In this document: positions 43,852-54,311 of the stretch, in pieces
Layout: each line of letters opens with the position of its first letter
Position numbering within the stretch: the stretch's first letter is position 1
Source of the DNA: Mycolicibacterium sp. CR10
GTDB lineage: Bacteria > Actinomycetota > Actinomycetes > Mycobacteriales > Mycobacteriaceae
Assembly (NCBI RefSeq): GCF_005222675.1
Contig: NZ_STGE01000074.1
Coordinates: forward strand, 1-64,000
DNA length: 64,000 nt
Direction of reading: 5' to 3'
The notes under the pieces: model-generated
Told to the model about the DNA's origin: nothing
Database searches by the model: none
What the model saw: the letters and a program-made list of their open reading frames with translations, nothing else
Translations under genes and position numbers: made by a program

Positions 43852-44663
43852 CGTTTGCACAGAAGTACGGACCCTGGGCGCTGGTCGCGGGGGCATCGGA
43901 CGGCGTCGGCGCGGCGTTCGCCGAGGGGCTCGCCGAACGAGGGGTCAACGTCGTGCTCCTTGCCCGGCGTGAGGCGGTGCTGCGGGAGGTTGCGTCCGGC
44001 ATCGAAAGCCGTTCCGGTGCCCAGACCCGGATTCTTGCAGTCGACCTCGCAGCCGACGATGCTACCGATGCGGTCGTCGACGCGACGCACGGTCTCGAGA
44101 TCGGCATGCTCGTCTACTGCGCGGGCGCGGACCCCGATTTTCGGCCGTTCCTCGCCAACCCGATCGGGACCGCGGAAGCGATGCTGACACGCAACTGTGC
44201 GGTCCCGATGCGGCTGTGCCATCACTTCGCCCCGGCCATGGTGTCGCGGGGTCGCGGGGGCATCGTGATCTTCGGGTCGGGTGCCGGCTTCGCCGGCGGA
44301 CCCAACATGGCGGCCTATGGTGCGACGAAGGCGTTCGACATGGTGTTCGCCGAAGCGTTGTGGGCCGAACTGCACGACAGCGGAGTCGACGTGCTGGGGC
44401 TCATCCTGAGCAAGACGGACACCCCCGCGCTGCGGTGCCTCGAGCACGAGCGGGGGCAGATCGACTCGCTCGATCAGCGACCGAAAGACACCGCCACCGT
44501 TGACGAGGTCATCGGCGAGGCGTTCGAGAACCTCGCCAACGGGCCCACCTGGATCGTGGGGGAGAACACCCGGGCCGGAATCCAGATGTTGGGATCGTTG
44601 CCCCGCAACGACGCCGTCCGGTTGATGATGCAGGCGAGTGCCGCTGCGATGGGCGAGGGCTGA
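43848..44663 (+). CDS. Short-chain dehydrogenase/reductase
   Basis: A 271-residue classical SDR: cofactor motif GASDGVGAAFAEGL, LAVDLAADD, a conserved YCAG in place of NNAG, IFGSGAGFAGG with the catalytic Ser, and YGATK. ATG 43848 overlaps the SnoaL-like stop by 4 bases; the longer upstream reading is unlikely. It is the last gene of the operon starting at 38466 and probably oxidises or reduces a hydroxy/keto intermediate of that route. Confidence 0.87.
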   Translation: MTFAQKYGPWALVAGASDGVGAAFAEGLAERGVNVVLLARREAVLREVASGIESRSGAQTRILAVDLAADDATDAVVDATHGLEIGMLVYCAGADPDFRPFLANPIGTAEAMLTRNCAVPMRLCHHFAPAMVSRGRGGIVIFGSGAGFAGGPNMAAYGATKAFDMVFAEALWAELHDSGVDVLGLILSKTDTPALRCLEHERGQIDSLDQRPKDTATVDEVIGEAFENLANGPTWIVGENTRAGIQMLGSLPRNDAVRLMMQASAAAMGEG

Positions 44664-44674
44664 GCCGCGATTCG

Positions 44675-45994
44675 CTAGTCGGTCACCAGCTTTCGCAGTG
44701 GTTTGCCGGCGGTCTCTCTCATGGTGAACACCGTGAGCAACGTGACGACCGCCGCCACGATCACGTAGTACGCCGGCGCGATCTCGTTGCCCGTGCGGGC
44801 CACCAGCCACGTCGCGACGTAGGGCGCGGTTCCTCCGAAGAGCGCCACCGAGATGTTGTAGCCGATCGAATAGGCGCTGGAGCGTACCCGGGTCGCGAAC
44901 AACTCCGCAGCGGCCGCCAACGATGCCGACACGAACACCGATTCGATGGCGGCCAGCGCAGCGTGGGCAGCGATGGCCGCGGGCAGCGACCCGGTGTTGA
45001 GGAGCAGGAACAGCGGATAGGCGAAGACCGCGAATCCGACCGAGCCCGCGATCAGCAGCGGCTTCCGTCCGATGCGGTCGGACAGGGCCCCCAGTGGCGG
45101 GATCAGCACGATCGCAACCAGGCTCGCGATCGTGATGGACACGAAGGCGTTGGTCTTGGTGAACTCGAGTGTCTTGGTGAAATAGCTCGGCAGGAAGGTG
45201 AACACGATGTAGAAGCCGACATTGTGGATGACCACCAGGCCGATGATTTGCAGGATCGGCCGCCACGACGTGGTGATCGCCTCCTTGAGCGGGGACGTCG
45301 AGACCTCGCCGTCGTCGCGGAGGGCTTCGAATTCCGGGGTGTCGCGCAGCTTCATTCGGATGTAGAGCCCGACAGCTCCGAGCGCACCGGCAATCAGGAA
45401 CGGAATCCGCCAACCGTAGGAGTCCATCGCGCTCTCGGAGAGCACCGTCTCCAGTCCGGTGACAGTCAGTGAGCCGAGGAGGAATCCCACGACAACCGAC
45501 CAGACCAGGAACGAGACCACGAATCCGCGGTGCTTGTCGGGGGCATACTCGGCGAGAAAGCAAGCCCCACTGCCGTATTCGCCGCCGGCCGAGAAGCCCT
45601 GAACGCACCGCAACACCAGCAGCAGGATCGGCGCGAACACGCCGATGGATTCGTAGCTGGGGACAAGGCCGATGGCCAGCGTCGACGCCGACATCAGCAG
45701 GATCACCAGGGCAAGCACCCGCTGACGTCCGATGCGGTCGCCGAGCGGACCGAAGAAGAACCCTCCGAGCGGCCGCATGAAGAACGCGGCGGCGAAGATC
45801 GCGAAAGTGTTCAGCAGCGCCGCCGTGTCGTCGCCCGGGGGAAAGAACTTGTCGGCGATGTACGTGGCGAGGAAGCTGTAGATCGCGAAGTCGAACCACT
45901 CCACGGTGTTACCGATGGCGGCGCCTCTGACCGCTTTGGTGACCGCGCCTGGTTCGGCCGCGGTCTCACGGCGACCTGTCTGATCGACGGTCAT
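44675..45994 (-). CDS. MFS transporter, metabolite:H+ symporter (MHS) type
   Basis: A 439-residue, twelve-segment major facilitator with MHS/ShiA-like signatures: GNTVEWFDFAIYSFLA at the N-terminus, GDRIGRQRVL in the first cytoplasmic loop, LRCVQGFSAGGEYGSG and the mid-protein SDRIGRKP. Relatives take up dicarboxylates, shikimate or osmolytes. ATG 45994 overlaps the stop of the upstream DUF1445 gene, so transporter and DUF1445 enzyme probably handle one compound. Confidence 0.88.
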   Translation of the reverse strand: MTVDQTGRRETAAEPGAVTKAVRGAAIGNTVEWFDFAIYSFLATYIADKFFPPGDDTAALLNTFAIFAAAFFMRPLGGFFFGPLGDRIGRQRVLALVILLMSASTLAIGLVPSYESIGVFAPILLLVLRCVQGFSAGGEYGSGACFLAEYAPDKHRGFVVSFLVWSVVVGFLLGSLTVTGLETVLSESAMDSYGWRIPFLIAGALGAVGLYIRMKLRDTPEFEALRDDGEVSTSPLKEAITTSWRPILQIIGLVVIHNVGFYIVFTFLPSYFTKTLEFTKTNAFVSITIASLVAIVLIPPLGALSDRIGRKPLLIAGSVGFAVFAYPLFLLLNTGSLPAAIAAHAALAAIESVFVSASLAAAAELFATRVRSSAYSIGYNISVALFGGTAPYVATWLVARTGNEIAPAYYVIVAAVVTLLTVFTMRETAGKPLRKLVTD

Positions 45995-46830
45995 GATTCC
46001 CCTCCTGGCATGGTGAATTCGGTGGTGCGCGAAGAACAGTCGTAGTGATCGTGCCGCCGGTCGGTGATGAACATGTGTCCCGGTGAGTGGACGATGGCCA
46101 GCGACGGCCGAGCCTGCTGTACGACGGCCTGCGGTGTCACCCCGCAGGCCCAGAAGACCGGAACCTCGTCCACGCCGATGGACACCGGGTCGCCGAAGTC
46201 CGGGGCGGCAAGGTCGGTGATCCCCAGCGCGGCGGGATCGCCGACGTGGACCGGGGCCCCGTGCATGGCGGGAAAACGTGCAGAGATCTCCGCGACCCGG
46301 CCGACGTCCGTCGGGGTGAACGGGCGCATCGACACGACCAGTGGTCCGCGGAAGGGTCCCGCGTCGACGCACCTGCGGTCGGTGACGAACATCGGGACGT
46401 TGGTTCCCTGGTCCTGGTGTGCCAGCCGGAGTCCGGCGGCGGCCAATGCCCACTCGAAAGTGAAGGAGCAGCCCAGCAGAAACGCCACCAGATCCGCGCG
46501 CCAGTACTGCGAGATATCCGTCGGTTCGTCGGTGCACTCACCGTCGCGGAACACCCGGTAACGGGAGACGTCGGTGCGCAGGTCGGCGCCGGCCGCAACC
46601 ACCTCCGGATGCGGCGATCCGGTGTCGGTCACCTCGAGAAGCGGGCACGGGCCGGGGTTGCGCACACAGAACCGCAGGAAATCCAGGGCATATTCCTGTG
46701 GCAACACCACCAGGTTCGCCTGCGCGTACCCCGGCGCCATTCCGCTGGTGGGGCCGGTGTGTCCACCAGCGCGGATGTCTTCCCTGGCCTGGGCCGCGGC
46801 GTTGTCGGCACGAACCATTGCCGTTCGCAT
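45991..46830 (-). CDS. DUF1445 putative hydro-lyase / D-glutamate cyclase-like protein
   Basis: A 279-residue DUF1445 (YcsI) family protein. Family segments are PGYAQANLVVLPQEYALDFLRFCVRNPGPCPLLEV, FLLGCSFTFEWAL and the C-terminal GVTPQAVVQQARPSLAIVHSPGHMFITD, quoted here only in type. Mammalian relatives convert D-glutamate to 5-oxoproline. ATG 46830 fits the family start; an upstream ATG at 46884 would add 18 residues. Coupling to the MFS gene suggests uptake and conversion of a small amino acid or acid. Confidence 0.82.
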   Translation of the reverse strand: MRTAMVRADNAAAQAREDIRAGGHTGPTSGMAPGYAQANLVVLPQEYALDFLRFCVRNPGPCPLLEVTDTGSPHPEVVAAGADLRTDVSRYRVFRDGECTDEPTDISQYWRADLVAFLLGCSFTFEWALAAAGLRLAHQDQGTNVPMFVTDRRCVDAGPFRGPLVVSMRPFTPTDVGRVAEISARFPAMHGAPVHVGDPAALGITDLAAPDFGDPVSIGVDEVPVFWACGVTPQAVVQQARPSLAIVHSPGHMFITDRRHDHYDCSSRTTEFTMPGGES

Positions 46831-46890
46831 GTGTGTGCGTTCCCGCTGGGACGGCCGCGTAACCCTCTCATTTCCAGCGAGCACGGTGGA

Positions 46891-48339
46891 CTACGACGGT
46901 GCGTAGATCTGCGTGGCGTCGGATCTGCCTCGCACGGTGAGCTGCCCCTCGGCCGTCCAGTGGTCACGCTCGCCCGGCCCGGCTCGTGCGATCGCCGCGC
47001 CCGAGCACAGCGCTCGTCCCTCGAACTCCTTGGCCCGATCAGCCAATCGCGCCGCTTCGTTCACTGGGTCGCCGACAACGGTGTACTCGTAACGGTTCTC
47101 GGCGCCGATGTTGCCGGCGAACACCGGACCGGCGGACACGCCGATGCCGAAATCGACTGTGAGCGTGCGTAGTTCAGAGGCCAGCTGGCGGGCGGTCGCC
47201 AGTGCCGCCGAGGCGGGGTCGTCGACACGCAGTGGGGCGCCGAACACCGCGAGCACCGCGTCGCCCTGAAACTTGTTGATCAACCCGTGCTGTTCGTCGA
47301 CCGCCGCCACGACGATCCGGAAGAAGTCGTTGAGTACCCGCGCCACCTCGTGGGGTTCATGTACGACGGCCAGCTGCGTCGAGCCGACCAGGTCGATGAA
47401 CAGGACCGCCACATCACGTTCGTCGCCCGAGGGCGATTCGTTCTGCTCCACGGCGCGGCGTGCGACCTCCTCGCCGACATGGCGTCCGAAGAGGTCACGC
47501 AACTGATCGCGTTCCCTCAGGCCCGCAACCATCCGGTTGAAACCCGTTTGCAGGCGCCCGATCTCGGACCACTCGTAGACATCGATGCTGCGATCGATCT
47601 TTCCCTTCTCGACGTCGGCCATCGCGTCGACGACCTGCCCCAACGGGTCGGAGATCGACATCGAGACCAGGATCATGGCGCGCAGCCCCAGCACGACGGC
47701 GACGAGCGCCAAAACCAGGAGGGCGAGTTCGATCGAGGCGGATTCGGCCACGAGCAACCCGTTGGACCGCATGATCAGCAGCAGCGCGATCGCGGATCCG
47801 GGCAGAGCCGTGCACACCGTCCACATCAGCAGCAGTCGGGCGCGCACACCGGGCGCGTTCGGCCGCTTGACGTCGTCGGGCACCCCGGCGAGCAGCGGAC
47901 GAAGAGTGCGCAGCGTGAACAGGAATCCCGTAGAGATGGTGGCGATTGCGCCGAACAGGATGGCCGAGCCGAGGATGATCAGACCGCCAACTCCGGTTGC
48001 GAGATTCAGCGGTACCAGGATCGCAGCGGTCAGGATCCACGGTGCGAGCGTGATGATGGTCTGCCGCCGCATCGTCTTCGCCGCGGTTTGGACCTGTGCG
48101 GGGGTGGGGCGCAGGCCAGCGTCGAGCCACCGCAGCGAGGGCCGGATGGTCAGCACGGCACCGACGGCGACCGTGGCAGTGCCGACGGCGCCGATCAGCC
48201 CCACCGTGATGACGTTGTTGGCCGTGACGACGCCGCGGCCGGAAAGAGACACGACGATCGCCACCACCTCGGCGAGCGTCAGCACGTAGGCCCACGTGAG
48301 ACCCGCGGCGTACCTGATCAGCAGGCTTTTTGGCCTCAC
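46891..48339 (-). CDS. Membrane adenylate cyclase, class III, with HAMP domain
   Basis: A 482-residue cyclase with about six membrane segments, a HAMP linker (DAMADVEKGKIDRSIDVYEWSEIGRL region) and a cyclase domain: FIDLVGSTQLA and KFQGDAVLAVFG supply the metal-binding Asp residues, and VNEAARL the Asn/Arg pair. It is of the same build as the cyclase at 3519-5132. AACGTA on the plus strand (48347-48352), i.e. TACGTT on the minus, lies 7 bases before the GTG, so it has its own leaderless promoter. The promoter lies at the 3' end of the preceding gene. Confidence 0.9.
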   Translation of the reverse strand: MRPKSLLIRYAAGLTWAYVLTLAEVVAIVVSLSGRGVVTANNVITVGLIGAVGTATVAVGAVLTIRPSLRWLDAGLRPTPAQVQTAAKTMRRQTIITLAPWILTAAILVPLNLATGVGGLIILGSAILFGAIATISTGFLFTLRTLRPLLAGVPDDVKRPNAPGVRARLLLMWTVCTALPGSAIALLLIMRSNGLLVAESASIELALLVLALVAVVLGLRAMILVSMSISDPLGQVVDAMADVEKGKIDRSIDVYEWSEIGRLQTGFNRMVAGLRERDQLRDLFGRHVGEEVARRAVEQNESPSGDERDVAVLFIDLVGSTQLAVVHEPHEVARVLNDFFRIVVAAVDEQHGLINKFQGDAVLAVFGAPLRVDDPASAALATARQLASELRTLTVDFGIGVSAGPVFAGNIGAENRYEYTVVGDPVNEAARLADRAKEFEGRALCSGAAIARAGPGERDHWTAEGQLTVRGRSDATQIYAPS

Positions 48340-48352
48340 ACGGCCGAACGTA

Positions 48353-48664
48353 TCAGTCGCTGGCGGGCAGCGGCTTGGCTTCCTTGAGTGTCAGTGGGGT
48401 CGATCCGATGCTCAGCGTGCCCTTGCCCGCCTTGGTGACGAGAACTTCGGCGCCCCCGTCGTCGACGTAGCGCTTGCCCATCGAGTTGCCGTCCGCCAGC
48501 CCGTCATCCAGTGTGTATTCGGAGTCGACGCCTGAGCTTTCGGCGCCGATCGGCACCATCGGGGCTCCGCCGGCCCGCAGGTCGTCGAGGCTGTCGGCAC
48601 TGCGCACCACGATGACCTGGGTATCGCAGACCTGGCTCTGCAGGCGGGTGCCGTTCTTGATCAT
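48353..48664 (-). CDS. Unrecognised 103-residue protein coupled to acyl-CoA ligase
   Basis: A 103-residue soluble protein starting MIKNGTRLQSQVCDTQVIVVRSADS. It has a single Cys and many Gly/Asp residues, and looks mostly beta. Its ATG overlaps the acyl-CoA ligase stop (ATGA), so the product is made with the ligase and SDR. I do not recognise a family. One possibility is a small accessory or acyl-binding protein of the pathway, but nothing in the sequence proves this. Confidence 0.75.
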   Translation of the reverse strand: MIKNGTRLQSQVCDTQVIVVRSADSLDDLRAGGAPMVPIGAESSGVDSEYTLDDGLADGNSMGKRYVDDGGAEVLVTKAGKGTLSIGSTPLTLKEAKPLPASD

Positions 48665-50187
48665 GCGGGCTCCTTGGTTGACGCAGTGCTGGATACGGAA
48701 TTGGATCCTGCATTGAGTTCGGTGACGAGTTCGCGACGCAGCACCTTGCCGGTCGCATTGGTGGGCAGTTCTTCGCGGAACACCACCCGGTCGGGAGTGC
48801 GCGAGCCACGTAGCTGTGAGCGGACGTAGGCGCGCAGGTCCTCGACGTCGGGTTCGGTGCCCACGCGTGGCACCACGACGGCGACGATGATCTGGCCCCA
48901 TTCGGGGTGATCGGCGCCGACGACGGCGCAGTCGCGCACGTGCGGATGCTCGACCAGCACGTCCTCGATCTCGGCGGGGGCGATGTTCTCACCGCCGCGG
49001 ATGATCGTGTCGTCGGAGCGGCCGCCGATGAACAGGTAGCCGTCGGCATCGAGGTAGGCGACGTCCTTGGTGGGGAACCAGCCGTGCTCGTCGAGAACCG
49101 AACCGATGTCGGTGTAGCGGCCCGACACCTGCTCGCCGCGGACGAACAGCTCACCCGGCTCACCCGCGACGAGGACCGCGCCGTCGTCCGCGCGGATTTC
49201 GACCTCGATGCCGGGCACCGGTTGGCCCACCGAGCCGAGCCGACGCGCGACGGCCTCGTCGGAGGCGCCCAGCGCGGCGCGGTGGTCGTCGGGGGTGAGC
49301 GCGGCGATGGTGGAACTGGTCTCCGTCAGGCCGTAGGCGTTGACGAAGCCGACGTCGGGAAGCAGCGACAATGCCTTGCGCACCAGGGGCAGTGCGACCT
49401 TCGAGCCACCGTAGGCGAGCGTGCGCAGCGCCGGCAGCGTGATGTTCCCCGATTCCAGCACCGTCACGATGCGGTCGAGCATCGTCGGCACCACCGTGGC
49501 CGAGGTGACACCCTCGTCGACTGCCAGCCGCACCCACGTGTCGGCGTCGAAGTGCTTCAGGTACACCATCTTTCGTCCGGCATAGAGGTTCGACAGCGCG
49601 GCGCTGACACCCGCGATGTGGTACGGCGGTACACAGATCAGCGCGGCATCGGCGGGCTCCGCCGAGGCGAAGTCCACCGTGCCGGTGATGTAGCTGGTGA
49701 GGTTGGCGTGGGTGAGTTCCACGGCCTTGGGCTTCGACGTGGTGCCGGAGGTGAACAGGACCACGGCGACGGCGTCGGGGTCGGCGAACTCGGCCGTCGG
49801 CTCCGCCGTCCTGGCCTGCTCGACGAACTCGGCGGAGCCGAGAACCCGGTAGCCGTCGCCCACCGCGTCGCGGTATTCGTCGTCGACGACCACCAGTGGG
49901 TCGGGCAGTCGGTCGAGCAGCGCGCGCAGTCCGTCGGCTGACAGCCGGTAGTTCAGCGGGGTGACCGGCACCGCCGCGCGTGCCGAGGCGAACAACAGCA
50001 GCGGGAGAATCGCGCCGCCGGTGCCGATGTAGGCGACGTGCTGGGCGCCCGAGGCGGCGATGACGCCCGCGCCACCGTCGGCCAGGGAGCTCAATTCGTC
50101 GGTGGTGAGCCGAATGTCGTCGGAGACCACGGCCGTCCGGTCAGGGTCGGCTGAGGACGCCATCTCCAGCAGCAGCGAGATACTCAT
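48661..50187 (-). CDS. Acyl-CoA ligase (FadD-like, ANL superfamily)
   Basis: A 508-residue adenylate-forming ligase that would activate a carboxylic acid with ATP and CoA. Motifs in order: phosphate loop LFTSGTTSKPKAVELTH, YGLTETSS, GWFPTKDVAYLDADG, and the C-terminal catalytic Lys in PTNATGKVLRREL. The middle gene of an SDR-ligase-103 aa operon read away from the mutase, with ATGA overlaps on both sides. The acid activated is unknown, but the context points to a branched or cyclic acid. Confidence 0.92.
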   Translation of the reverse strand: MSISLLLEMASSADPDRTAVVSDDIRLTTDELSSLADGGAGVIAASGAQHVAYIGTGGAILPLLLFASARAAVPVTPLNYRLSADGLRALLDRLPDPLVVVDDEYRDAVGDGYRVLGSAEFVEQARTAEPTAEFADPDAVAVVLFTSGTTSKPKAVELTHANLTSYITGTVDFASAEPADAALICVPPYHIAGVSAALSNLYAGRKMVYLKHFDADTWVRLAVDEGVTSATVVPTMLDRIVTVLESGNITLPALRTLAYGGSKVALPLVRKALSLLPDVGFVNAYGLTETSSTIAALTPDDHRAALGASDEAVARRLGSVGQPVPGIEVEIRADDGAVLVAGEPGELFVRGEQVSGRYTDIGSVLDEHGWFPTKDVAYLDADGYLFIGGRSDDTIIRGGENIAPAEIEDVLVEHPHVRDCAVVGADHPEWGQIIVAVVVPRVGTEPDVEDLRAYVRSQLRGSRTPDRVVFREELPTNATGKVLRRELVTELNAGSNSVSSTASTKEPA

Positions 50188-51026
50188 GATTTATCCAGGA
50201 AGATATCCCACATGGGGTCGTCGCCACCGCCATAGCGGGACAGATCGGTGACTCCTGCGGCGGTGAGGACGTCGGCGTCGATGAAGCATTCGCCGTTGAC
50301 CACGGAGGCGGGCTTGCTCAGGATCGTGACCGCGGCGTCGGCCATGATGTCGGTGCTGCGCGACCTCTGCACGAGTTCGTCGCCCTCGGCGAGGTTGGTC
50401 ACCGCAGACGTGGCGATGTAGGTCTGGGGCCACAGGCAGCTGAATCCGATTCCCTGATCGGCGTATTCGGTGGCCCATCCGAGGCTCAGCAGCGTCATGC
50501 CGTACTTGGACAGCGTGTAGGACGGGTGCGCGCCGAGCCAGTACGGGTTCATGTTCAGCGGCGGCGAGATGGTCATCACCTGTGCGTCACCGGATTTGCG
50601 CAGGTGCGGCAACGCAGCCTTGGTCAGCAGGAAGGTGCCGCGGACGTTGATGTCCATCATCAGGTCGAACTTCTTGGCGGACAGATCCTCGGTGGCGTCG
50701 GTCGAGATCGCGCTCGCGTTGTTCACCACGACGTCGACGCCGCCGAACCGCTCGACGGCCGTATCGACCGCGCGCTGCACATCCTCTTCCTTTCGGACAT
50801 CACCGACGACGGCCAGGCCATTTCCGCCGGCGGCTTCGACCTCGGCGACGGCGGTGTGCACGGTGCCGGGCAGTTTCGGATGCGATTCTGCGGTCTTGGC
50901 CAGCAGCACGACATTGGCGCCGCGATTGGCGGCGCCCAGCGCTATCGCCAGACCGATCCCGCGGCTGCCGCCCGACACCACGATGGTGCGGTCGGCGAAC
51001 TGGGGCTCTCCGGACTCGCTGGACAT
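50184..51026 (-). CDS. SDR, HSDL2-like short-chain dehydrogenase
   Basis: A 280-residue SDR resembling hydroxysteroid dehydrogenase-like protein 2: GGSRGIGLAIALGAANRGANVVLLAKT, NNASAI, ISPPLNMNPYW and YTLSKYGMT, with a C-terminal NGECFIDADVL. GAGGAGG lies just before the ATG. First gene of the leftward operon and divergent from the mutase genes, sharing a 201-base gap with TTCTCATTTT half-sites. It is likely a beta-hydroxyacyl-CoA or hydroxysteroid-type dehydrogenase. Confidence 0.88.
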   Translation of the reverse strand: MSSESGEPQFADRTIVVSGGSRGIGLAIALGAANRGANVVLLAKTAESHPKLPGTVHTAVAEVEAAGGNGLAVVGDVRKEEDVQRAVDTAVERFGGVDVVVNNASAISTDATEDLSAKKFDLMMDINVRGTFLLTKAALPHLRKSGDAQVMTISPPLNMNPYWLGAHPSYTLSKYGMTLLSLGWATEYADQGIGFSCLWPQTYIATSAVTNLAEGDELVQRSRSTDIMADAAVTILSKPASVVNGECFIDADVLTAAGVTDLSRYGGGDDPMWDIFLDKS

Positions 51027-51227
51027 GGGCCTCCTCGGCTGATGGGCGCTGATGTCGTCCTATCGCGTACGACGCGGGATAGTCTCGTTCTCATTTTAGG
51101 CGAATCCCATAATCGCTGTGTACCGGGGTTTCGGCGGGTCCGCCGCGGGCGTCGCACCCACTGCGGCGTGCGGCTTTCCGTTCAGCGGTATTGGCATTCT
51201 CATTTTTTGCAAGTACGTTATCCTCTG
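51027..51227. promoter_or_regulatory. Divergent control region of SDR-ligase and mutase operons
   Basis: A 201-base gap. TTCTCATTTT occurs twice in the same orientation, at 51088-51097 and 51197-51206. Each is a half-site of the palindrome GAGAAT-N3-ATTCTC seen at 55733 and 61531. The reverse complement of the first extends to GAGAAC-GAG-ACTATC, a weak full site. TACGTT (51214-51219) lies 8 bases before the mutase ATG and could be its -10 element, with the second half-site just upstream. Confidence 0.5.
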
Positions 51228-52816
<1,589 letters not shown>

Positions 52817-52817
<1 letters not shown>

Positions 52818-53269
52818 TGGCCGATTCTGCTGCCGCCCAGGCCCACCCGGGCTCCGGGCCGTCCCGCCCGAACCCGGCCCGAGTGCTCGTCGCCAAGCCG
52901 GGCCTCGACGGACATGACCGCGGCGCCAAGATCGTCGCCCGCACCCTGCGCGATGCCGGGTTCGAGGTCATCTATACCGGAATCCGTCAGCGTATCGAGG
53001 ACATCGTGTCCATCGCGCTGCAGGAAGACGTTGCGCTCGTGGGGCTTTCGATCCTTTCGGGCGCTCACGTGGCGTTGACGACACGCACTGTTGACGCGCT
53101 GCGAGCAGCCGATGCGGGCGACATCGCGGTGGTCGTCGGCGGCACGATCCCCGGGTCCGACGTGCAGAAGCTGCTGGACGCCGGTGCCGCCGCGGTCTTT
53201 CCGACCGGTACGCCGCTGGAAGACCTGGTGCGCGACGTTCGGGCCTTGACTGAGAAGGCAGGCGAATGA
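52817..53269 (+). CDS. Cobalamin-binding subunit of the acyl-CoA mutase
   Basis: A 150-residue B12-binding domain with the base-off/His-on signature GLDGHDRGAK (DxHxxG), followed by SILSGAH and GGTIPGSDV. The roughly 25-residue N-terminal tail is Pro/Ala-rich. The GTG shares one base with the mutase large-subunit stop, so the subunits are translationally coupled. Together they form one enzyme like archaeal split mutases and 2-hydroxyisobutyryl-CoA mutase. Confidence 0.94.
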
Positions 53270-53280
53270 GCAGGCACTCG

Positions 53281-53338
53281 CCGAGTGTGCGCTCAGGGCG
53301 GGATTTCCGGCGGATTTCCGCCCTGGACGCACGCTCGG
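53281..53338. repeat. Imperfect inverted repeat in the intergenic gap
   Basis: Arms at 53281-53303 and 53315-53338 (CCGAGTGTGCG.../...CGCACGCTCGG) pair with a few mismatches around a short loop of TTTCCGG-type sequence. It lies between the cobalamin subunit and the LLM gene, which run in the same direction. It could attenuate transcription, stabilise the upstream mRNA, or be a small dispersed repeat. Confidence 0.6.
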
Positions 53339-53354
53339 TCGAAGGAGGGTCGAT

Positions 53355-54311
53355 ATGAGACTCGGCGTGATGATCGGGGCCGAGCGCGGCGATATGACGC
53401 GCAAGGTCTCCAAGCTGGTGGCCGACATCGAATGGGCCGAAGCCGCGGGCTTGGACACCGCCTGGATGCCGCAGGTGCCCGATGACTTCGACTGCTTGAC
53501 GATGGTCGCGCTGATGGCGGCGCACACGTCCCGCATCGAGCTCGGCACCGCCGTGGTGCCCTTGCAGGCACAGCACCCGATCGCCCTTGCCCGCCAGGCA
53601 CTCTCGGTGCACGCGATGGCCGCAGGCAGGCTGGCGCTGGGCGTCGGCCCGTCGCACCACTGGATCGTCCGGGACATGCTCGGGCTGCCTTACGAGAAGC
53701 CGGCCGGCTACACCCGGGATTACCTCGAGGTGCTCAACGCGGCGATCGCCGGTCCCGGACCGGTCGATGTGGAAAACGATTCCTTCACCGTGCACAACCC
53801 GACCGCGCTCGGCGCCCAGACGCCGATGCCCGTGCTCATCGCCGCCCTCGGGCCAGTGATGCTGCAGATCGCGGGCGAGCATGCCGACGGGACCGTCCTG
53901 TGGATGGCGGACGAGAAGTCCATCGGTGATCACATCGCCCCCAAGATCACCAAGGCCGCCGCGGACGCCGGCCGCCCGGCACCGCGGATCGTCGCCGGTA
54001 TCCCGGTCTGCCTGTGCGCCAACTCCGAGATCGACGCTGCCAAGGAGCGGGCCAACCGGATTCTGTCCGAGGCCGAGACCTCGCCCAACTATCAGAAGCT
54101 GCTCGACCGTGGTGATGCGCGCAACGTCGGTGACCTGTGCGCGGCCGGTGACATGGACTCAATTCTGGCGCGCTTCACGCAGTTCGCCGACGCCGGCGTC
54201 ACGGACCTGTCGGTGCGGCTGCTCCCCATCGGGGACACCCGCGACGAGCTGGTGGCGTCGAAGTACCGGACGCGCGAGGTAATCGCGGAGTTGGCCAAGG
54301 CGCTCACGTGA
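53355..54311 (+). CDS. LLM-class (probably F420-dependent) oxidoreductase
   Basis: A 318-residue luciferase-like TIM-barrel protein: MRLGVMIGAERGD, IEWAEAAGLDTAW, ELGTAVVPLQAQHPIALARQALSVH and LALGVGPSHHWIV are typical of mycobacterial F420-dependent members. GAAGGAGGG precedes the ATG. It could reduce or oxidise an acyl-CoA or ketone intermediate with F420; a flavin-dependent monooxygenase role cannot be excluded. Its stop overlaps the CoA-transferase start. Confidence 0.87.
   Translation: MRLGVMIGAERGDMTRKVSKLVADIEWAEAAGLDTAWMPQVPDDFDCLTMVALMAAHTSRIELGTAVVPLQAQHPIALARQALSVHAMAAGRLALGVGPSHHWIVRDMLGLPYEKPAGYTRDYLEVLNAAIAGPGPVDVENDSFTVHNPTALGAQTPMPVLIAALGPVMLQIAGEHADGTVLWMADEKSIGDHIAPKITKAAADAGRPAPRIVAGIPVCLCANSEIDAAKERANRILSEAETSPNYQKLLDRGDARNVGDLCAAGDMDSILARFTQFADAGVTDLSVRLLPIGDTRDELVASKYRTREVIAELAKALT

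Noticed and set aside
43758..45899. A 713-codon minus-strand frame across the SDR and MFS region
   Set aside because: Composition is low-complexity Arg/His/Gly. The SDR (plus) and MFS transporter (minus, other frame) have clear family motifs.
50526..51227. N-terminal extension of the mutase large subunit
   Set aside because: The extra residues are antisense to the SDR at 50184-51026. The mutase family start fits ATG 51228, with a promoter-like sequence just upstream.
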